Positions 10,163 to 23,358 of a DNA stretch of 64,000 bases are shown here, one piece after another (positions within the stretch are counted from its first letter, which is position 1; the number at the start of each line of letters is the position of its first letter). This DNA is from CAWUJK01 sp963922865. GTDB lineage: Bacteria; Patescibacteriota; Gracilibacteria; BD1-5; UBA6164. A program made the position numbers and the translations under genes. The stretch lies in the NCBI GenBank assembly GCA_963922865.1, contig CAWUJK010000001.1, forward strand, positions 55,967-119,966, in the 5' to 3' direction. The notes under the pieces are model-generated. The model worked only from the letters and a program-made list of their open reading frames with translations. It searched no databases and had not been told where the DNA came from.

Positions 10163-13100
10163 TTATTTTCATTTTAATAATTGTTCAGTACTAGCTTTTG
10201 TATCATTTGATACTTCTAATCAAGTATCAATATTTAATGATGGTAAGTTTCATGATAATATATTAGATGCAATTCTTGATATAATAGAGCTAGCTGTTCA
10301 ATTCAAAATATCGCTGGGAGAAAATTTTCATAAATCATTATATATATTTATTCCCCAACTATTAAGATCTTTTCATATATCACTAGTAGGATGATTATAT
10401 GATTTTAGTGAGGCTATATTTTGACCATGATTAGTTATGAATCAGGCAAAAACTTGTGATAACATGTACTCAATAACTTTTTTATTTTTTAGTCTTTTCA
10501 AATCTTGGGATAATCTTTCCCAAAACCAACTTCAAGCTTTTTCCTCAATTAATCATCATCCTTGGCTAACTCTCAAATATTTTTTAGTATTTTCTAATAT
10601 GTTTAATCATCAAATTCATGCTGATCAATAGGCATCTTCCATAAAATCTTTTTTAAATGTAGGTTCTATAGTATAATCTTGGGTTTTAGAAAAATACTTC
10701 TGTAAATTGCTTATATGTTCTGCTTCTTCACTATTTTCAATAGAAGATATTTTAGTGTCTTTTTTTTCTATAAGTATTTTGTCAGTCTCAGCATATTCTA
10801 GATCATTTGATTCATCTAAATCAGAGCTTATCATATTCATTGATCTAGTAAGTACTTTTCAGTATTTATCCCAAAACTTTTTACATTCATTTAGTCTATC
10901 TCGTTCTGTTCACTCATTATTTATAGCTTTGTCATAAATTTCTTGGGCTTTTTTTGTCATTCAAATATATTTTGAAGGCTCTTTCTTTTCTATCATGTAA
11001 GATAAAGAAACTATTGTTTTGTTCATAAGTTTCATATCTGCTAAGTTAGAAGACATTCTAGCCATTATTTGAGGCATTCAGTGTGATGTCCATATTGTTT
11101 TCAAAAATTTTGAATATACTTTTTGATCTGTGTTATATAAAGCTCAAGAAAACAGCATTAAGAAAAATCATTGAGTCATTTCTTCTGGACTACCTCATAA
11201 ATCTATCGCCTTTCTATACCATCATATAGCATTTGGTAAAGTTCAAGTTAGTAGTTCATCATTACCTCATTGAATCATATCAGAAGCTGTTCTTTTTCAT
11301 GAAGCATCATCATATCACTTTTGCTCTTCTTCTTTAAGTCATGTTCACCACTTTCATTCAAATTCTTTATGAAGTCTTGATCTTCTTTTTATTCAATTGT
11401 ATCCATATGGGTTACACTGTTTTTTTAATAGAATAAAAAGTAGGTTTTCTTCAGAAAAACATTGTCAAGATTTTTCAGATTTCTTTTTGATTTCCATAAA
11501 ATGTTCATCTCATATTTTTCATCCAAATGCTTCATACCATAAAAATTTTCATTTAAATTCATGTAAAGCTGTTTTTCAAGTAAGCATTCAATACTTACTA
11601 ATAACAAAAAGCATTCATGCTTCTTTTTTGAACTCAGGAGTATCTTTATTTAAAAGCCAAGATTTAATTCTTTGTGTTGCTATTTTTGAATCAACTTTTC
11701 AAAGGTTTTCTATCTCTTTTTCCATTGATTCATTTTCTGCTCTTTCTACTTTTACTAAAAGTTCTGCTTTCATTTCTTCAGGCAAGAATTTTCAAATAGC
11801 AAGTGCTGTTTTTGCAGCGTGTATATCATTTCATTTTGCTAGATATTCTTTAAAATTATCAACTAACAAATTTCATCAACTCAAAAGCTCAGACAAAGAA
11901 AAGCATTTATTAAACAAAAGTGTTATAAAATTTCAACTTGTTTTGTTTTGTTTTTCTTGAGGGTTTTGTTTTGTTTTGTATTTTCAAGTTTGCCAATCAG
12001 GAAAAAAACCATTTTTTTCTTTGTTTATTATTTGGTTAAACTCACTAAGTGTTAAAATTTGATTTGTTTTATCCAAATAAATTTGTTCTCACTCGTATTG
12101 GATTTCTCAATCTTTTGTTTCTGGTTTTCAATCTTTATCTAATTTTATATTATCTTTATATTTTGATTTTTGTTTTTTATCAAGGGAATTTATATCTTTT
12201 CTTTCTCACATTCTAAAAGTTATCAAGTCTCAACTGATTTTTTCTATTTTATAAAGGTCATTAGAATTGTTTGAAATTAAATAATCTATCGAAGTTTCTT
12301 TTACTTTTGAATATCTATCAATTTCTTTTATATGGATTTTTCCATTTTTAATTTCATATTTGTTCCAAATATCTTTATTTTCACTTTCTTGAGAATTTTT
12401 TCTCAAAAATTCATCTATGTTTGATATTCTTCAAACTCTTTTTGCATCATTTTTTTTAAATGCTTGAAAAAATGAATCAAAGTTTAATTGCTGATCTACA
12501 ATTCAATATCACTTAAGCAGGATATTTCAATTTTCAAAATCTATTCAAGCTATTTCATGAATTCAGGCTTTTGATTTGATATAGCTTCACTTTTCCAGTC
12601 AAAAATCTTTACCTTGAGGGTCTAATTCATCAAGTTTATTTATAAGTTCTATTTTATTATTATAAGATATTAAATCGTCTTTTTTAATTTTTCAGTTTTG
12701 TATTTGTGTTAATTCTTCATAATTATTTTTTATTTTTTGTTCTATTTGTGATTTTTTTAGCTCCAATAAAGATATTTGCTCTTGTATATCTTTTTTATTT
12801 TCTTTTGTTATTGAGTCTTTTAGAGAAGTTATTTTTGAATCTATTTCAAGTTTTTCATTTTCTAAATCAATTTTTTCTTCTTCTAATTTTGATATGTAAT
12901 TCTTTTTAAGTTTATTTGATAACTCTGGTTGATTTTTTAAATCAACTGAACTGTATTGTTTTAATTCAGAGCTTCTTATATCATTTGTAGGATCTTCTAT
13001 CAATTTATTTAAATCTTCTTTTTTATAAAATATAGCATTTTTAGAGTTTGTTTTAAAATTTTCTAAAAAGTCTCAAAAGCTATATGAACTGCTTCAAGTA

Positions 13101-14317
13101 TTACTAGATAGATTTATGATTTCCTTTCAAGAGTCATTTGTTCATATAGGGCTAAGCAAAATTTTTTTGTCTTTTTCGTTTATTTGAGATATTTTACTGT
13201 ATATTATTCTATCTTTTCACTCTCACTGAGAATCTCTTGATACTATTTTAATAAAATTTCATTCAGAAAAATGATTGATATTTTCAAATTTAGAGCTAAA
13301 TTCTTCTCATGATAAAATAGCTATTAATTCTTTTAAGGTTTGAGGTCAATTTTTATTTATACTATCATTAAAATCTTTTTTGATTTTTTCTAGGTCTTTC
13401 TCAAAATTTGCAAATCATATTCCATTAGCAATAATATCTAAATTAGAATTATTTGAAAAAAAATTGTCACTTTTAATTTTTATATCATATAGAGAAGTTG
13501 AACTTAAAATATTTGCTATATGTGCAGAATCTACTTTTGCCTTTTGTAACAATGGTTTTAATATTTTTTCTTTTTGTTTTTCAGCTTCTAAGCTACTAAT
13601 TATTCACAATTCAAGTGCTTCTTGAAGCGTTAAGTATGGTATGAATTGAGATATTATTTCTTCTTTTTCTTGTGGATTAAAAAAATTATTGGAAAATAAT
13701 TCTTTTAAATCTAATTGAGTTGCTTTAAAGTTCTTTAAATTAAACAAACTTTCCTCTATATTTTTTTTATCTGATGGTGATAATTTTGATAGTCTTGTTT
13801 GTATATCACTTTCAGAAATTGATTCTAAAATTTTTAAATTATTAGTTTGTGAAATCTTATTTTTACCAAAATATTTATCTAAAAATTTTTTGTTCTCTAT
13901 ATCTGAATTAGTAAGTTGCCTTAAATCAATTTCATTTTTTGTTTTTATTTCTTCTTGCAGTTTAGATCTTTGTTTTTTATCAAGATTGTACTTAGAAAAT
14001 GTATTTTCTAAGTAGGCAGATCTTGAATTTTCAAGTCTAGTATAATCTCTTCACACAGCTCTTTTAAGTTTCTCTATTGTTACCTTATCTTTATCAAGTT
14101 CATTAAATTTATCTGTTTTTGACTCAAAAGATTTAATTCTAAGGTCAACTGGATCTCAATCTAGTATAGAAGTAGATCACATTAAATCATTTAAAAAATT
14201 AACACTATCTGATGATATATAGTGTTTGGTAAATTCAAAAATAAATTGTGATGTTAAATCTGCTTGTGAATTTTTTAAGTTTTCTGATTCATTGCTAGCA
14301 GTATTTATATTTACCAT
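10163..14317 (-). CDS. Very large unknown protein, 1384 aa, coiled-coil rich
   Basis: Start ATG at 14317 (MVNINTASNESENLKNSQAD); stop TAA at 10163, just past the convergent pilin-like gene. No signal peptide or membrane helix is seen, so it is probably cytoplasmic or exported by another route. It is rich in Lys, Glu, Asn, Ser and Ile. Residues about 440-545 (SNKLKKNYISKLEEEKIDLE, then EKLEIDSKITSLKDSITKE) form a long coiled coil. The C-terminal third has several aromatic, helical stretches. No enzyme motif was found. I checked frame continuity over about 10,160-12,260 and at both ends; the region 12,260-14,100 was read more lightly but in the same frame. Could be a structural or scaffold protein. 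Confidence 0.8.
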
Positions 14318-14432
14318 AAGCTTAATTTAAAAAAATATTTTTGTTTATTATAACATATAATTATAAAAAATGCAAAATAAAAGATTTGCTATATTTAACT
14401 CAAAAAATATACTTATCAAATATTAAAAAATA

Positions 14433-15722
14433 ATGATAAATAAAATGATAATAATTGGTATATTGGTTGCTATAGTAATATTTTCTTTGGTGATAATAAT
14501 ACATGAGTTTGGACATTTTTATGTAGCTAGAAAGTTGGGGGTTAAGGTTTTAGAATTTGGTCTTGGTATTCCTCCAAAAGCAAAAACTTTGTTTAAGGAT
14601 AAACTTTGAACTATATACACAATAAATTGGCTCCCTTTATGATGATTTGTAATGTTAGATTGAGAAAATGATAACACTAAAGATAGTAAAAAATATGGGA
14701 AGGATTTAGAAAGCTCAAAGTTCTACAACAAAAGTTATTTAAAAAAATCAGCTATACTTCTAGCTTGAGTTTTTATGAATTTTTTACTAGCTTGTATAAT
14801 TTTTACATCTCTATTTTTTATATGAGTAAAACCTATTTGAGTGAATAGTATAATACCTACAAAATTAGAATCAAAAATAATACCTACATATGATATAGCT
14901 CTAGAACAATGATTATTAATAAAAAAGCATTGATTAAAACTTAAACCATTAAAGGATTCTATAGCAGAAAAATCATGAATAAAATCTTGAGATATATTAA
15001 TTTGAATTAAATATTTAGATAAAAAACGTAAGTACATAAATTGATTTGATGAATTTAAAAGTGAGTTATTCAAAAATAAAGAAAAATCTATAGCTATGCT
15101 TATAGTAAATAGTGATGGTGAGCTATGAAAATGAAAAACTAAAAATATAAAAAAGTGTTATGATAATTTAGAGTCTTGTGCATTTAAAATAGTTTGGTTA
15201 AAAGTTCCAAAAAATGGAAAAATAGGAACATATGTATGAGAAAACATAGAAATAAATAAAAATTTTGAATTTAAATATTGAGTTTTTGATAGCATAAAGT
15301 ATTGATTTTATGAAACATATGTTCAGTCTATTCTAACATTAAAATGAATATGAATTTTAGCAAAAAAAATATTCCACCCAAAAGATAAACAGGAAAGAAA
15401 ACAAGCATTACAACAACTTAGTGGACCAATATGAATAGTAGATTTTGTTAGTAATAGCTTGTGAGCTTGAATTATATTTTTAGCTATTATTACAGCTATT
15501 ATCTCTATAAATTTATGAATTTTTAATTTACTTCCTATACCTGCTCTTGATTGAGGTAGATTTTTATTATTGACTATAAACAAAATAATAAAGTTTATTT
15601 CTAGGGGTAAAATAAACACTAATAATTTTGAAAATTGCTTGCATTTAATATTTTTTATAGTTTTAATTGCGCTTAGCCTATTAATATGATATAATGATAT
15701 TGAGAAAATAATTAATAAATAA
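14433..15722 (+). CDS. rseP: RseP-type site-2 membrane zinc protease (M50)
   Basis: Site-2 proteases cut proteins inside the membrane, for example anti-sigma factors, or clear leftover signal peptides. The zinc motif HEFGH lies at the end of the first membrane helix (VIFSLVIIIHEFGH), followed by FYVARKLGVKV, as in RseP. The PDZ-like central part contains the conserved GIKSGDILIGI. The second catalytic motif, NLLPIPALDGGR, lies near residue 365, followed by the last helix. Length 429 aa is normal. Two in-frame ATGs (14433 and 14445) are possible; I took the first. The HD-domain gene begins 11 bases after the stop, so they probably share a transcript. Confidence 0.95.
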
Positions 15723-15733
15723 AATAATAACAA

Positions 15734-16333
15734 ATGGAGAATAAACTTATAAAACAAATTGAGAAATATGTAAATATACTACTAATGCCTCTTGAAAATT
15801 ACTATTTTCATCAGTTTAAGCATGCTCTAGAAGTAAAAGATAGAGCTATAGAAATAGCAAAAAAAGAAGGTTTAACAGATGAAGAAATAGAACTTGTAAC
15901 TATAGCTGCTCTATTTCATGATACAGGATTTATCATTCAGTATGATAATAATGAGTATATTTGAGCAAAAATTGCACAAAACTACCTAAAAAGTATATTG
16001 TATCCTAAAGAAAAAATAGAGATTATTGAAAGATTAATTTTAGCAACAAAGCCTGATTACAAAAATCCAGTAGATATTCTTGAAGAGGTTATAAAAGACG
16101 CTGATTTAGATAACTTATGAAGAGATGATTTTTTGGAAAGATGAAATGATTTAAGAAAAGAGATAGAGATGATTAAGGAAATAAAATTAAAAGACCCTGA
16201 TTGGAAACATGCTTCATTAGAGTTTATGAATAATTATTCGTATTTTACAAATTTTCAAAAAAAAGAAAGACAAGATAAAAAAATTGAAAATGCAAAAAAG
16301 TTAGCAGAAATGATAAAAAAAATTGAAAATTAG
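15734..16333 (+). CDS. HD-domain phosphohydrolase, 199 aa
   Basis: HD proteins hydrolyse phosphate esters of nucleotides with a metal bound by His and Asp residues. The motif order is seen as HFHQFKHALEV-type His near residue 31, LFHDTGFI (HD pair) near 63, and KDADLDNLG (distal Asp) near 122. The rest is helical, ending in a Lys-rich tail. The substrate cannot be told from sequence; small HD proteins of this kind may act on (p)ppGpp, dNTPs or 5'-nucleotides. It follows rseP by 11 bases and is followed by a strong hairpin. Confidence 0.88.
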
Positions 16334-16373
16334 AATAATAATATAATTTTGGAAAAAATAGTTTGATAAATCT

Positions 16374-16406
16374 AAAAAGTAGAATATAAAAAAAATTCTA
16401 CTTTTT
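16374..16406. terminator. Hairpin terminator shared by convergent genes
   Basis: AAAAAGTAGAAT (16374-16385) pairs perfectly with ATTCTACTTTTT (16395-16406) across a 9-base A-rich loop. The A and T runs at either end give a T-tract on both strands, so it can stop the HD gene (+) and the large membrane protein (-), whose TAA overlaps the outer edge. Confidence 0.8.
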
Positions 16407-19400
16407 TATTTTATTTCAAATAAAGCCTTAGATCAATATGGTATTTTACTAGTCAAATATTTATATATATCATTTTCTGTTTTTATTTGTTTATTTTTTA
16501 ATAAAACTTTATATTCTTTGTAAATTGAAAATAAATATGGATAGTTAACACTACTAATTTCATCTTTTTCAAAGAGTGTAGCTATTTCAAAATGACAAAA
16601 TTTAAGTTTTTTATCTCTCCTTATTACTTTAGTATTATTCTCAAAATATGACTCATGATTAACTCATGCTAGGTTTAAATAATCTAAAATATCTTTATCT
16701 GTTTTTTTAGATTTTTTATATTTATCTAAAGATAATTTCAAACAAATACTATCACTTTCAACTAATCAAATTTTTTCATTTGTAAATATTTTTAAAAGAT
16801 TTTCATATCTATTAGTTAAATTACGGCTTGGGTCATTATCTATAGTAGCAGCGTTTAAATCAATAAGAATATAATTAAGTCATAATTTTTTTATATTTTC
16901 CAATGTTTTTGTTGATGAGTTTTTATCATATAAATATTTTGGGAAAAATTCAACTAAACTGTCTTCTATAAGTCTTTTATTATTATTTACAATATAATAT
17001 TTTAAAAAAGTTCATATTCTATAAATGTTATCTTTATTTTTAAATTCTTCAGATGGGTCTAAAATTATGTCTAATAGTTTTAATTTTATCTTTTTGGAAG
17101 TTTTTTTAATTCAATATAGTATATTTTTATTTTGTTTTAAAGCTGATAAAAGTTGATTGTCTAAACCTCAATTATATATTTGATCAAGAAAATCTAGACT
17201 AGATCTATAATCTAGTTTATTTTCTATAATAAGTCAATAAATAAATTTTTCATTTGTACTTTTTAAATTAAAAGCAGATTTCATTGCTTGTTTTTGTTTA
17301 TTATTGTCAATATTTAATTTCAAAAGTATCGTTTTATACTCAGGTTTATAAGCAAAAATTGCTTCTTGCCATGTAAGTGTTCAAGTTTTAAAATAAGTAT
17401 ATCAAGAATTTTTCAAATTATTAAAACTATATGGAAATATGCTTAAAAAGAAATATAGCAAGAATATAGAAAAAATTAGTAAGGTTCAAATTTGTTTTAG
17501 ATTAATATTTTTATCATCATCTTTATAGTTGGATATACTATAAATTCATAATCAAATTATTAAAAGTAAACAAAAATACATAACTATTCAATACCAGACT
17601 ATTCAAAATGATGATATTGTAAACAAAAATATATAAAATGTAGAAAAAATTAATAAATACTTAAAAAGATTATTTAAGGAATTATTTTTTAACAAAAATA
17701 TAAAGTAAAAAAGTGATAATAAGAATAATCATAAAATTATTATATATCATCATGGAAGAGTAAAATTAGCCATGAGGGTTGTAAAAAATTCTTTTGTTTG
17801 GGGTATGATAAAAACTAAAATTTCTAACATCAAGAATAATATAATAAAATACTCTAGATATTTTTTCCTATATTTTAAAAATAGTAAAAGTCATGGAATT
17901 AGTGCTAAAAACAGCCATCAAATAGTAGTAAATTCTCATCATTGATTAACTTGCATTGTTAAATTCCACGGTAGTTTAATATAGTTATTAATCCCCTTTT
18001 CGTAACCAAAATATCTTCAAAAATCTTCATTTGATGTAGTTCAAGACGCACTAATTTGAAGTTTTTGGTTTGTTTTTTCTATATTTTCTAACTGTTTTTT
18101 AGTGTGTATTTTCTCTAAATCTATATTAAAACTTTCAGATTTTCATGATAATAGTATTCATAAATTTATGCTTACATCTTTATCTAAAGCTTGATTTATA
18201 TTTTTTCAAATCCAGGGTGTAAGTGCTAAAATGATACCAAGTATAAAAACTGAAATATATTTCATAAGATTTAATAATTCTTTTTTGTATTTAAAAACTC
18301 ATAATCATATTAGGATAGCTCAAAATAAAAAAGAAAGTAAAGAAAAAATATTTATAAGTTCTAAATTTTCTTTTGGATAGACAATATTCATATAACTCCA
18401 TAAATTTGCTTTTGTAAATATAGCAAAATAAATTCATATGTATCATAAAAATCAAGATAGTCATATTTTCAAATAAAATATAAGTCATATTATAGCTGAT
18501 ATAAGTAAAAGAGCCGTAAATTTAATTGAAAAAGCAAATCAAGATAAAATTCAAGCTATAAAAAGTAATTTTAGTATTTGTGATGAGCTAAATTTATAAC
18601 TAGCTTCTTTAAAATTTCATAGTATTTTTATAATTATATATAAAGATGTAATGCTTATAAAAAATAATCCTTCATCAAGTTTCATATCTTTGGCTTGTTG
18701 AAATACAACCATTGGCATAGATATAAAACAAATAGAAAGCAATAATGGTATATTTATAAGTGTTTTTTTATTATTTTTTAGATTGGATAATAAATCTGAA
18801 ACTATTAATAGCATCACAATGAAGCTTAAAAATCATCAAATATTATTTAAAAAGAAAGCTTGTACTGGTTCGCTTATCATATATCATATTCAAGTAAAAA
18901 CTTGCCAAGAGTACATCGATCAAAAAGTATCAATAACTCAAGAATATGCCATTTGTCTAGGAAAATTCATATATACTCATAAATCATCCCAGCCTATAGG
19001 CATTGGTCTAACTATATTTATTAGGTTTACTGATAAAACTATTGTTGCAAGTATGAATAAAAATTCTGTAGATATTAGTTTTAAAGCTAATTTGTTTAAT
19101 AAATTTTTGCTTTGAAAATCATGATTTTCAAAGCTTATTTTATAGGATAATAATCATTTGAATAATTCTCAAATTTCTTTTCTTGATATTATAATAAAGA
19201 GTAATAATATTATCATTACTGTTGTTAAATTATAAAATCATAAAAGTCATAGTATGGTTAACAAAAAAACAAAACTGAAAAACCCTAAAGATAGTGATAC
19301 TAAGAAATTAAAAATATTATATCATTCTTCTTTTACTAGTAGGTTAAAAAATCTTAAAAGTTTTCTTCAAAGTGAAATAATTATAAATATTAAGATAATA

Positions 19401-19738
19401 GGAAAAATTAGATACAATATTATTTTAAAAAATAGATTTATTCAAAAAAAGGTTGTAAATTGTTCTCATCATGCAAAATAGAAAAAAACCATGCTTAGGA
19501 GTAAAAGGTTTAATAGAAAATATAGTGTGATTTCAATTAAACTAAATTCAATATTTTTAGTTTTTTGTATATTTTTAAAATATTTATAAATAATATAAAT
19601 TATGAAAATAGGAGCTAGATAATAAATATATCAATCAAAGTTTTCTATATGTGTATAGTTATTTATAGTATAATAAAAAAAAGCGATTAGCATAGAAAAA
19701 GTAAATACTATAAATAACTTAAAAATATAATTTATCAT
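16406..19738 (-). CDS. Very large polytopic GT-C-like membrane protein, 1110 aa
   Basis: The first three quarters consist of many membrane helices; the last 330 residues are soluble, Lys/Asn-rich and probably outside. Near residue 250, just after a helix, is RPMPIGWDDLGVYMNFP, resembling the Asp-Asp-bearing first loop of GT-C glycosyltransferases and oligosaccharyltransferases, which use lipid-linked sugars. The length is well above the usual 450-700 aa of such bacterial enzymes. It stands divergent from the flippase gene with 111 bases between them and lies at the edge of the glycan cluster, so a role in moving sugar from a lipid carrier to surface proteins or polymer is likely, but not shown. 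Start ATG 19738 (MINYIFKLFIVFTF). Confidence 0.72.
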
Positions 19739-19849
19739 AAATTGTGATTAAAAATTAATTTATAGTTTTAATTATAAACTTTTAACAAAAAAATAAAGAA
19801 AAATTTTGATTTTATGTTAAAAAGCCTAAAATGGTTTTAATTTAAAATT

Positions 19850-21361
19850 ATGATAGACCAACACAAAACATTAACTGAAAAATTTATAAAAAAGGGTTTT
19901 TGGCTTTATTTATTCTCTTTTATTATTGCTCCTATTTGATATATCATAAAAATAGTAGTATCAGGAGATATAAGTGTAAGTGAACTTTGAATTTTGTATG
20001 GTGTTTTAAGTTTAGTGATTTTATTTTCAAGTTTCAATGACTTTTGAATGAATGAAAGTTTAAACTATTTTATACCTAAATATGTGGAGACAAAAGATTA
20101 TGATAAAGTAAAAAGTTTAATAACTTATTCTATTATTGTTCAAATTATAACAGGAATAATAATTGCAATTATATTATTTTTTGGATCCTATTATCTAGCT
20201 GAAAATTATTTCAAATCAACTGTAGCAATAAATATATTGAAAATATTTGCGATATATTTTTTATGAGTAAATATTTTCCAAACTTTTAATAATTTTTTCC
20301 TAGCAGTTCAAAATACTTTTTATAATAAAATAACAGAGTTTTTGAGGATGATTTTTATTTTAATTTTTAGCTTATTTATATTTTTTAGTGAATTTTGAAA
20401 TGTAGTAAATTATTCTTCAGCTTGGGTTTTTTGACTTTATTTTTGAATAGTATTTGTTGTTTTATTTTTTTATAAAGCTTATTATAAAAAATACTTATTC
20501 AAAGCTAAAATTTTATGGTCAAAAAAATTATTTAAAAAGATTTTTTCATATGCTATTTTTGTTTTTATATGAGCTCAAGCTGCAACTTTACTAAGTCAGG
20601 TAGATATGCAAATGGTAATTTATTTACTTTGAACAAAGCAGGCTTGATACTATACAAACTATCTAAGCATTATTTGAATACCTTTTATGATTATATGACC
20701 AATATTTTGGCTTCTTTTCCCTATGTTTTCCCAAATGCATGCAAAAAAAGACTTAACAAAAATTTGTCTTGTAAAAAAGATTTTAAGCAAAAACTTTATA
20801 GCTGTTGCTATTGCTTTTAATATTTTTATGTTTGTTTTTGCTGAAGCTATAGCTTACACTTTGTTTTGACAGAAGTATTTGATTTCTGGAGTGATAATGC
20901 AATACTCAATTTTATTTTTAGTTTTTAATTTTTTATTGCAAATAAATTTTAATATACTGGCTTGAATATGACAAATAAAAGATAGGGTAAAAATTATTTT
21001 GATTGCTTTAGTTTTTAATTTTATTATGAATATAATACTTATTAAATTGATATGAGTTTATTGAGCAGCTCTTGCTACTTGATTTGGATGGGTTTTAATT
21101 TATGTTTTAAGTGAATATTATTTGGGAAAAAAATATTTTGTAAAACTTGAATATACTTTTTTAACAAAAAATATTATTTTGTTGTGACTTTTATGAACTT
21201 TTTGTTATTATTTCATAAACCCGAGTTTAATTAGCCTTGGTAGAATAACTAATCTATGAATAATGACTTTGTTGTGAATTATGTGGTTTGGGGTATTTGG
21301 ATTAATTAATTTTAGAGAGTTTAAGAGTTTTGTTTTGGAGGTTAAGAAGTTAAAAGAATAA
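19850..21361 (+). CDS. Wzx/MurJ-like lipid-linked oligosaccharide flippase
   Basis: A 503-aa polytopic protein with about 12-14 hydrophobic helices. The N-terminus (KGFWLYLFSFIIAPIGYIIK) and the AQAATLLSQVDMQMVIYLLG block near residue 250, with helix-breaking TKQAGYY after it, are typical of the polysaccharide biosynthesis/MATE-like flippases that turn undecaprenyl-linked sugar units across the membrane. Neighbouring genes are glycosyltransferases and an epimerase, which supports this. Many helix Gly are TGA codons. It converges on the WbqC-like gene with a 94-base gap. Whether it flips lipid II or a surface-glycan unit is uncertain; context favours the latter. Confidence 0.88.
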
Positions 21362-21455
21362 CTTTATTTATAATTTAAAAAATCATAAAAACACAAATAT
21401 CTAAAGCGCTTTGAAAAATTATTATATCATCTATAAATTTTATTTTTTCTTAATA

Positions 21456-22127
21456 TTATTTTATATAATTTATACTATTTTTTCATTCATTGAACAATAG
21501 ATCTATTACACTCATATATGGTAAAAAATCTCACCATAACTGTTCATATTTAGGATGATCAAAATTTTGATAATGAAGGTTTATTCAATTATTATTAAAT
21601 TTAGTCTCATCTATATAATTCTTTCATCATGATCATGATATATAATCAGATACTCATAAAAATAAACATATATCAACTAGAGCATCTGTTCATGAATTTT
21701 TTAAATTAAAATTTAGCTCAGATAAAGTTTTGAACTTTGTTTTTATTCAAATATATTTTGATACTTTTTTTATAAAATTAATATTAAATTTTGATAAATT
21801 ATCAGTTTCAAAACTGAAAATTTCCTCAATAATTCAAATAAGCTCATCATAATGACTAGATTTTTTATAGCTTTGCTTTATAGTTTTTAAATGTTTTTGT
21901 AAAATTTTATTATTAAACTTAACTTCATTTATTTTCATTCATAAACTTACACTAACGGGAATTGTTAATAAAATTTCTCAATTAGGTCATTTTATTTTAT
22001 TCCTATTATGATAGTCTCATTTAGCATACTGGACATTATCATAAAAAATAAATAAATCACTTTTATTAATTTTATGAAATAATCAAATATAGGGTATGTA
22101 GTTAGGCTGGTGAATTGAACAAATCAT
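21456..22127 (-). CDS. WbqC-like protein
   Basis: Starts MICSIHQPNYIPYIGLFHKI, followed by SDLFIFYDNVQYAK and an NRNKIKxPNG-type segment: the signature of the WbqC-like family (IHQPNYxPWxGxFxKI, DxVQY). Members sit in O-antigen and surface-polysaccharide clusters and are thought to modify amino-sugars, but the reaction is not firmly known. Length 223 aa is normal. It is the last gene of the 11-gene operon; its ATG lies 4 bases after the PIG-L stop. The association of WbqC with an amino-sugar deacetylase suggests that a free amine is made and then substituted. Confidence 0.88.
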
Positions 22128-22131
22128 AAAT

Positions 22132-22743
22132 TTATTTTATTATTCTAAATATCTCAAATGCTTCCATATATTTATCATTCCTAAATATATCAAATGCTCT
22201 ATACTGTGCTAAACCTTTTACTGCTCTTTCAGCCATATAAACTTTTCATCATTGGGTTGAATGAATTTTTACAGCTTCTATTTTTTTCTCTATATATTTA
22301 CTAACATCAAAATAAATACTTGGTTTAAAATCCATAGTAGTACTTGGAGATTGATATATATATATCTCATCAATCAATCTAGAAGCAACTAGCGCAGCTT
22401 TATTTACAGCTCTATGATCTTGATGAGTATCATTTCATGAAGGAATAAAAACCATATCTGGGTTTAAATTTTTTATATGTTTTTCTAAAACTTGGATAGT
22501 ATCTGGTCAACTAGACATGTACATATCAGGTAAATTTTCTACATACAGTTCACATTTCAAAAGTTTAGAAGATTTTTTTGCTTCTTCAACTCTATCTCAA
22601 TCAACACTAGATCATTCTCATTTAGAAAGAACCAAAAAACAAACTTTATATCATAAATCTGAAAATTTACACATAGTTCAAAAGCATCATAATTCTATAT
22701 CATCAGGATGTGGTCAAATAGCTAGAACAGTTTTTTTTATCAT
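22132..22743 (-). CDS. PIG-L/LmbE-family N-acetylglucosamine deacetylase
   Basis: This zinc-dependent family removes the acetyl group from N-acetylglucosaminyl substrates. The N-terminus has the zinc motif PHPDDIELGC (usually AHPDDxExxC) at residues 10-20, and near residue 95 FIPSxNDTHQDHRAVN, the second family motif with HxDH-type ligands. Length 203 aa is normal. It lies in the glycan operon between an acyltransferase (61 bases upstream) and a WbqC-like gene. A sugar-nucleotide or lipid-linked GlcNAc residue is the probable substrate. Confidence 0.93.
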
Positions 22744-22804
22744 TAGTAAATTGTTAATTAATAAAATTATTATAATAAAAAAATCAAATATTAAAAAATA
22801 AAAT

Positions 22805-23347
22805 TTATATTTTTTTATATAATTTACAAGGGTTTCAAAAAGCTAAATAATTACTTGGTATATTTTTTGTTACTACACTTCATGCTCATATTACAACATT
22901 ATCTCATATAACAACTCATTTTAATATAGTCACTCTAGCTCATATCCATACATTATTTCACACAACAATTTTAGAAGAATTTCAATTGTTTGAAACATTA
23001 AATTTTTCTCATTTTTTAAATCAATGATCTCATGATATCAAATAAAACAGTGGTCAAATTATAACATCATCTCAAATAGTAACTTTTCATTTATCTTGTC
23101 AAGCAGATATTGTACCAAACTCATTCATAAAAAAATTATTTCAAATACTAATCTTTCCATTTAACCTACACAATCTTCAAAGTTGAAAATTTTTTCAAAT
23201 TTTTATCAAGTTTCAATTATTAATTTTGGGAAAACCATAAATAATTGATCCAACCGGAAATTTAATGTTAAAAAATAATCTATAAAATAATATTTTAGGT
23301 AATACTATTATTTTCATTATGTTTCAAATTATTATATTTTTATCCAT
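22805..23347 (-). CDS. Hexapeptide-repeat sugar O- or N-acyltransferase
   Basis: Residues 60-170 carry left-handed beta-helix hexapeptide repeats (VTIGDDVIIGP, IVVGNNVGIGARVTI, VVIGDNVVIGAGSVV), with the family's catalytic His block LISGDHG in the middle and the closing LAFGNPCKL, as in maltose/galactoside and WbbJ-type acyltransferases. It moves an acyl group, usually acetyl from acetyl-CoA, to a sugar. Nearly all repeat Gly are TGA. Length 180 aa. It follows the glycosyltransferase gene by 11 bases on the same strand. Confidence 0.93.
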
Positions 23348-23358
23348 ATTTTTTAAAA

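Noticed and set aside
11397..11960. A 187-codon plus-strand open frame and several other long frames opposite genes (e.g. 7152-7430, 15323-15757, 62050-62424)
   Set aside because: They lie antisense to well-supported code-25 genes and have biased low-complexity translations (Ser, Phe, His, Ile rich), typical of shadows in A/T-rich DNA.
21403..21412. AAAGCGCTTT palindrome between the flippase and WbqC-like genes
   Set aside because: Ten-base palindrome without a loop; no sign of a terminator stem or a repeated operator.
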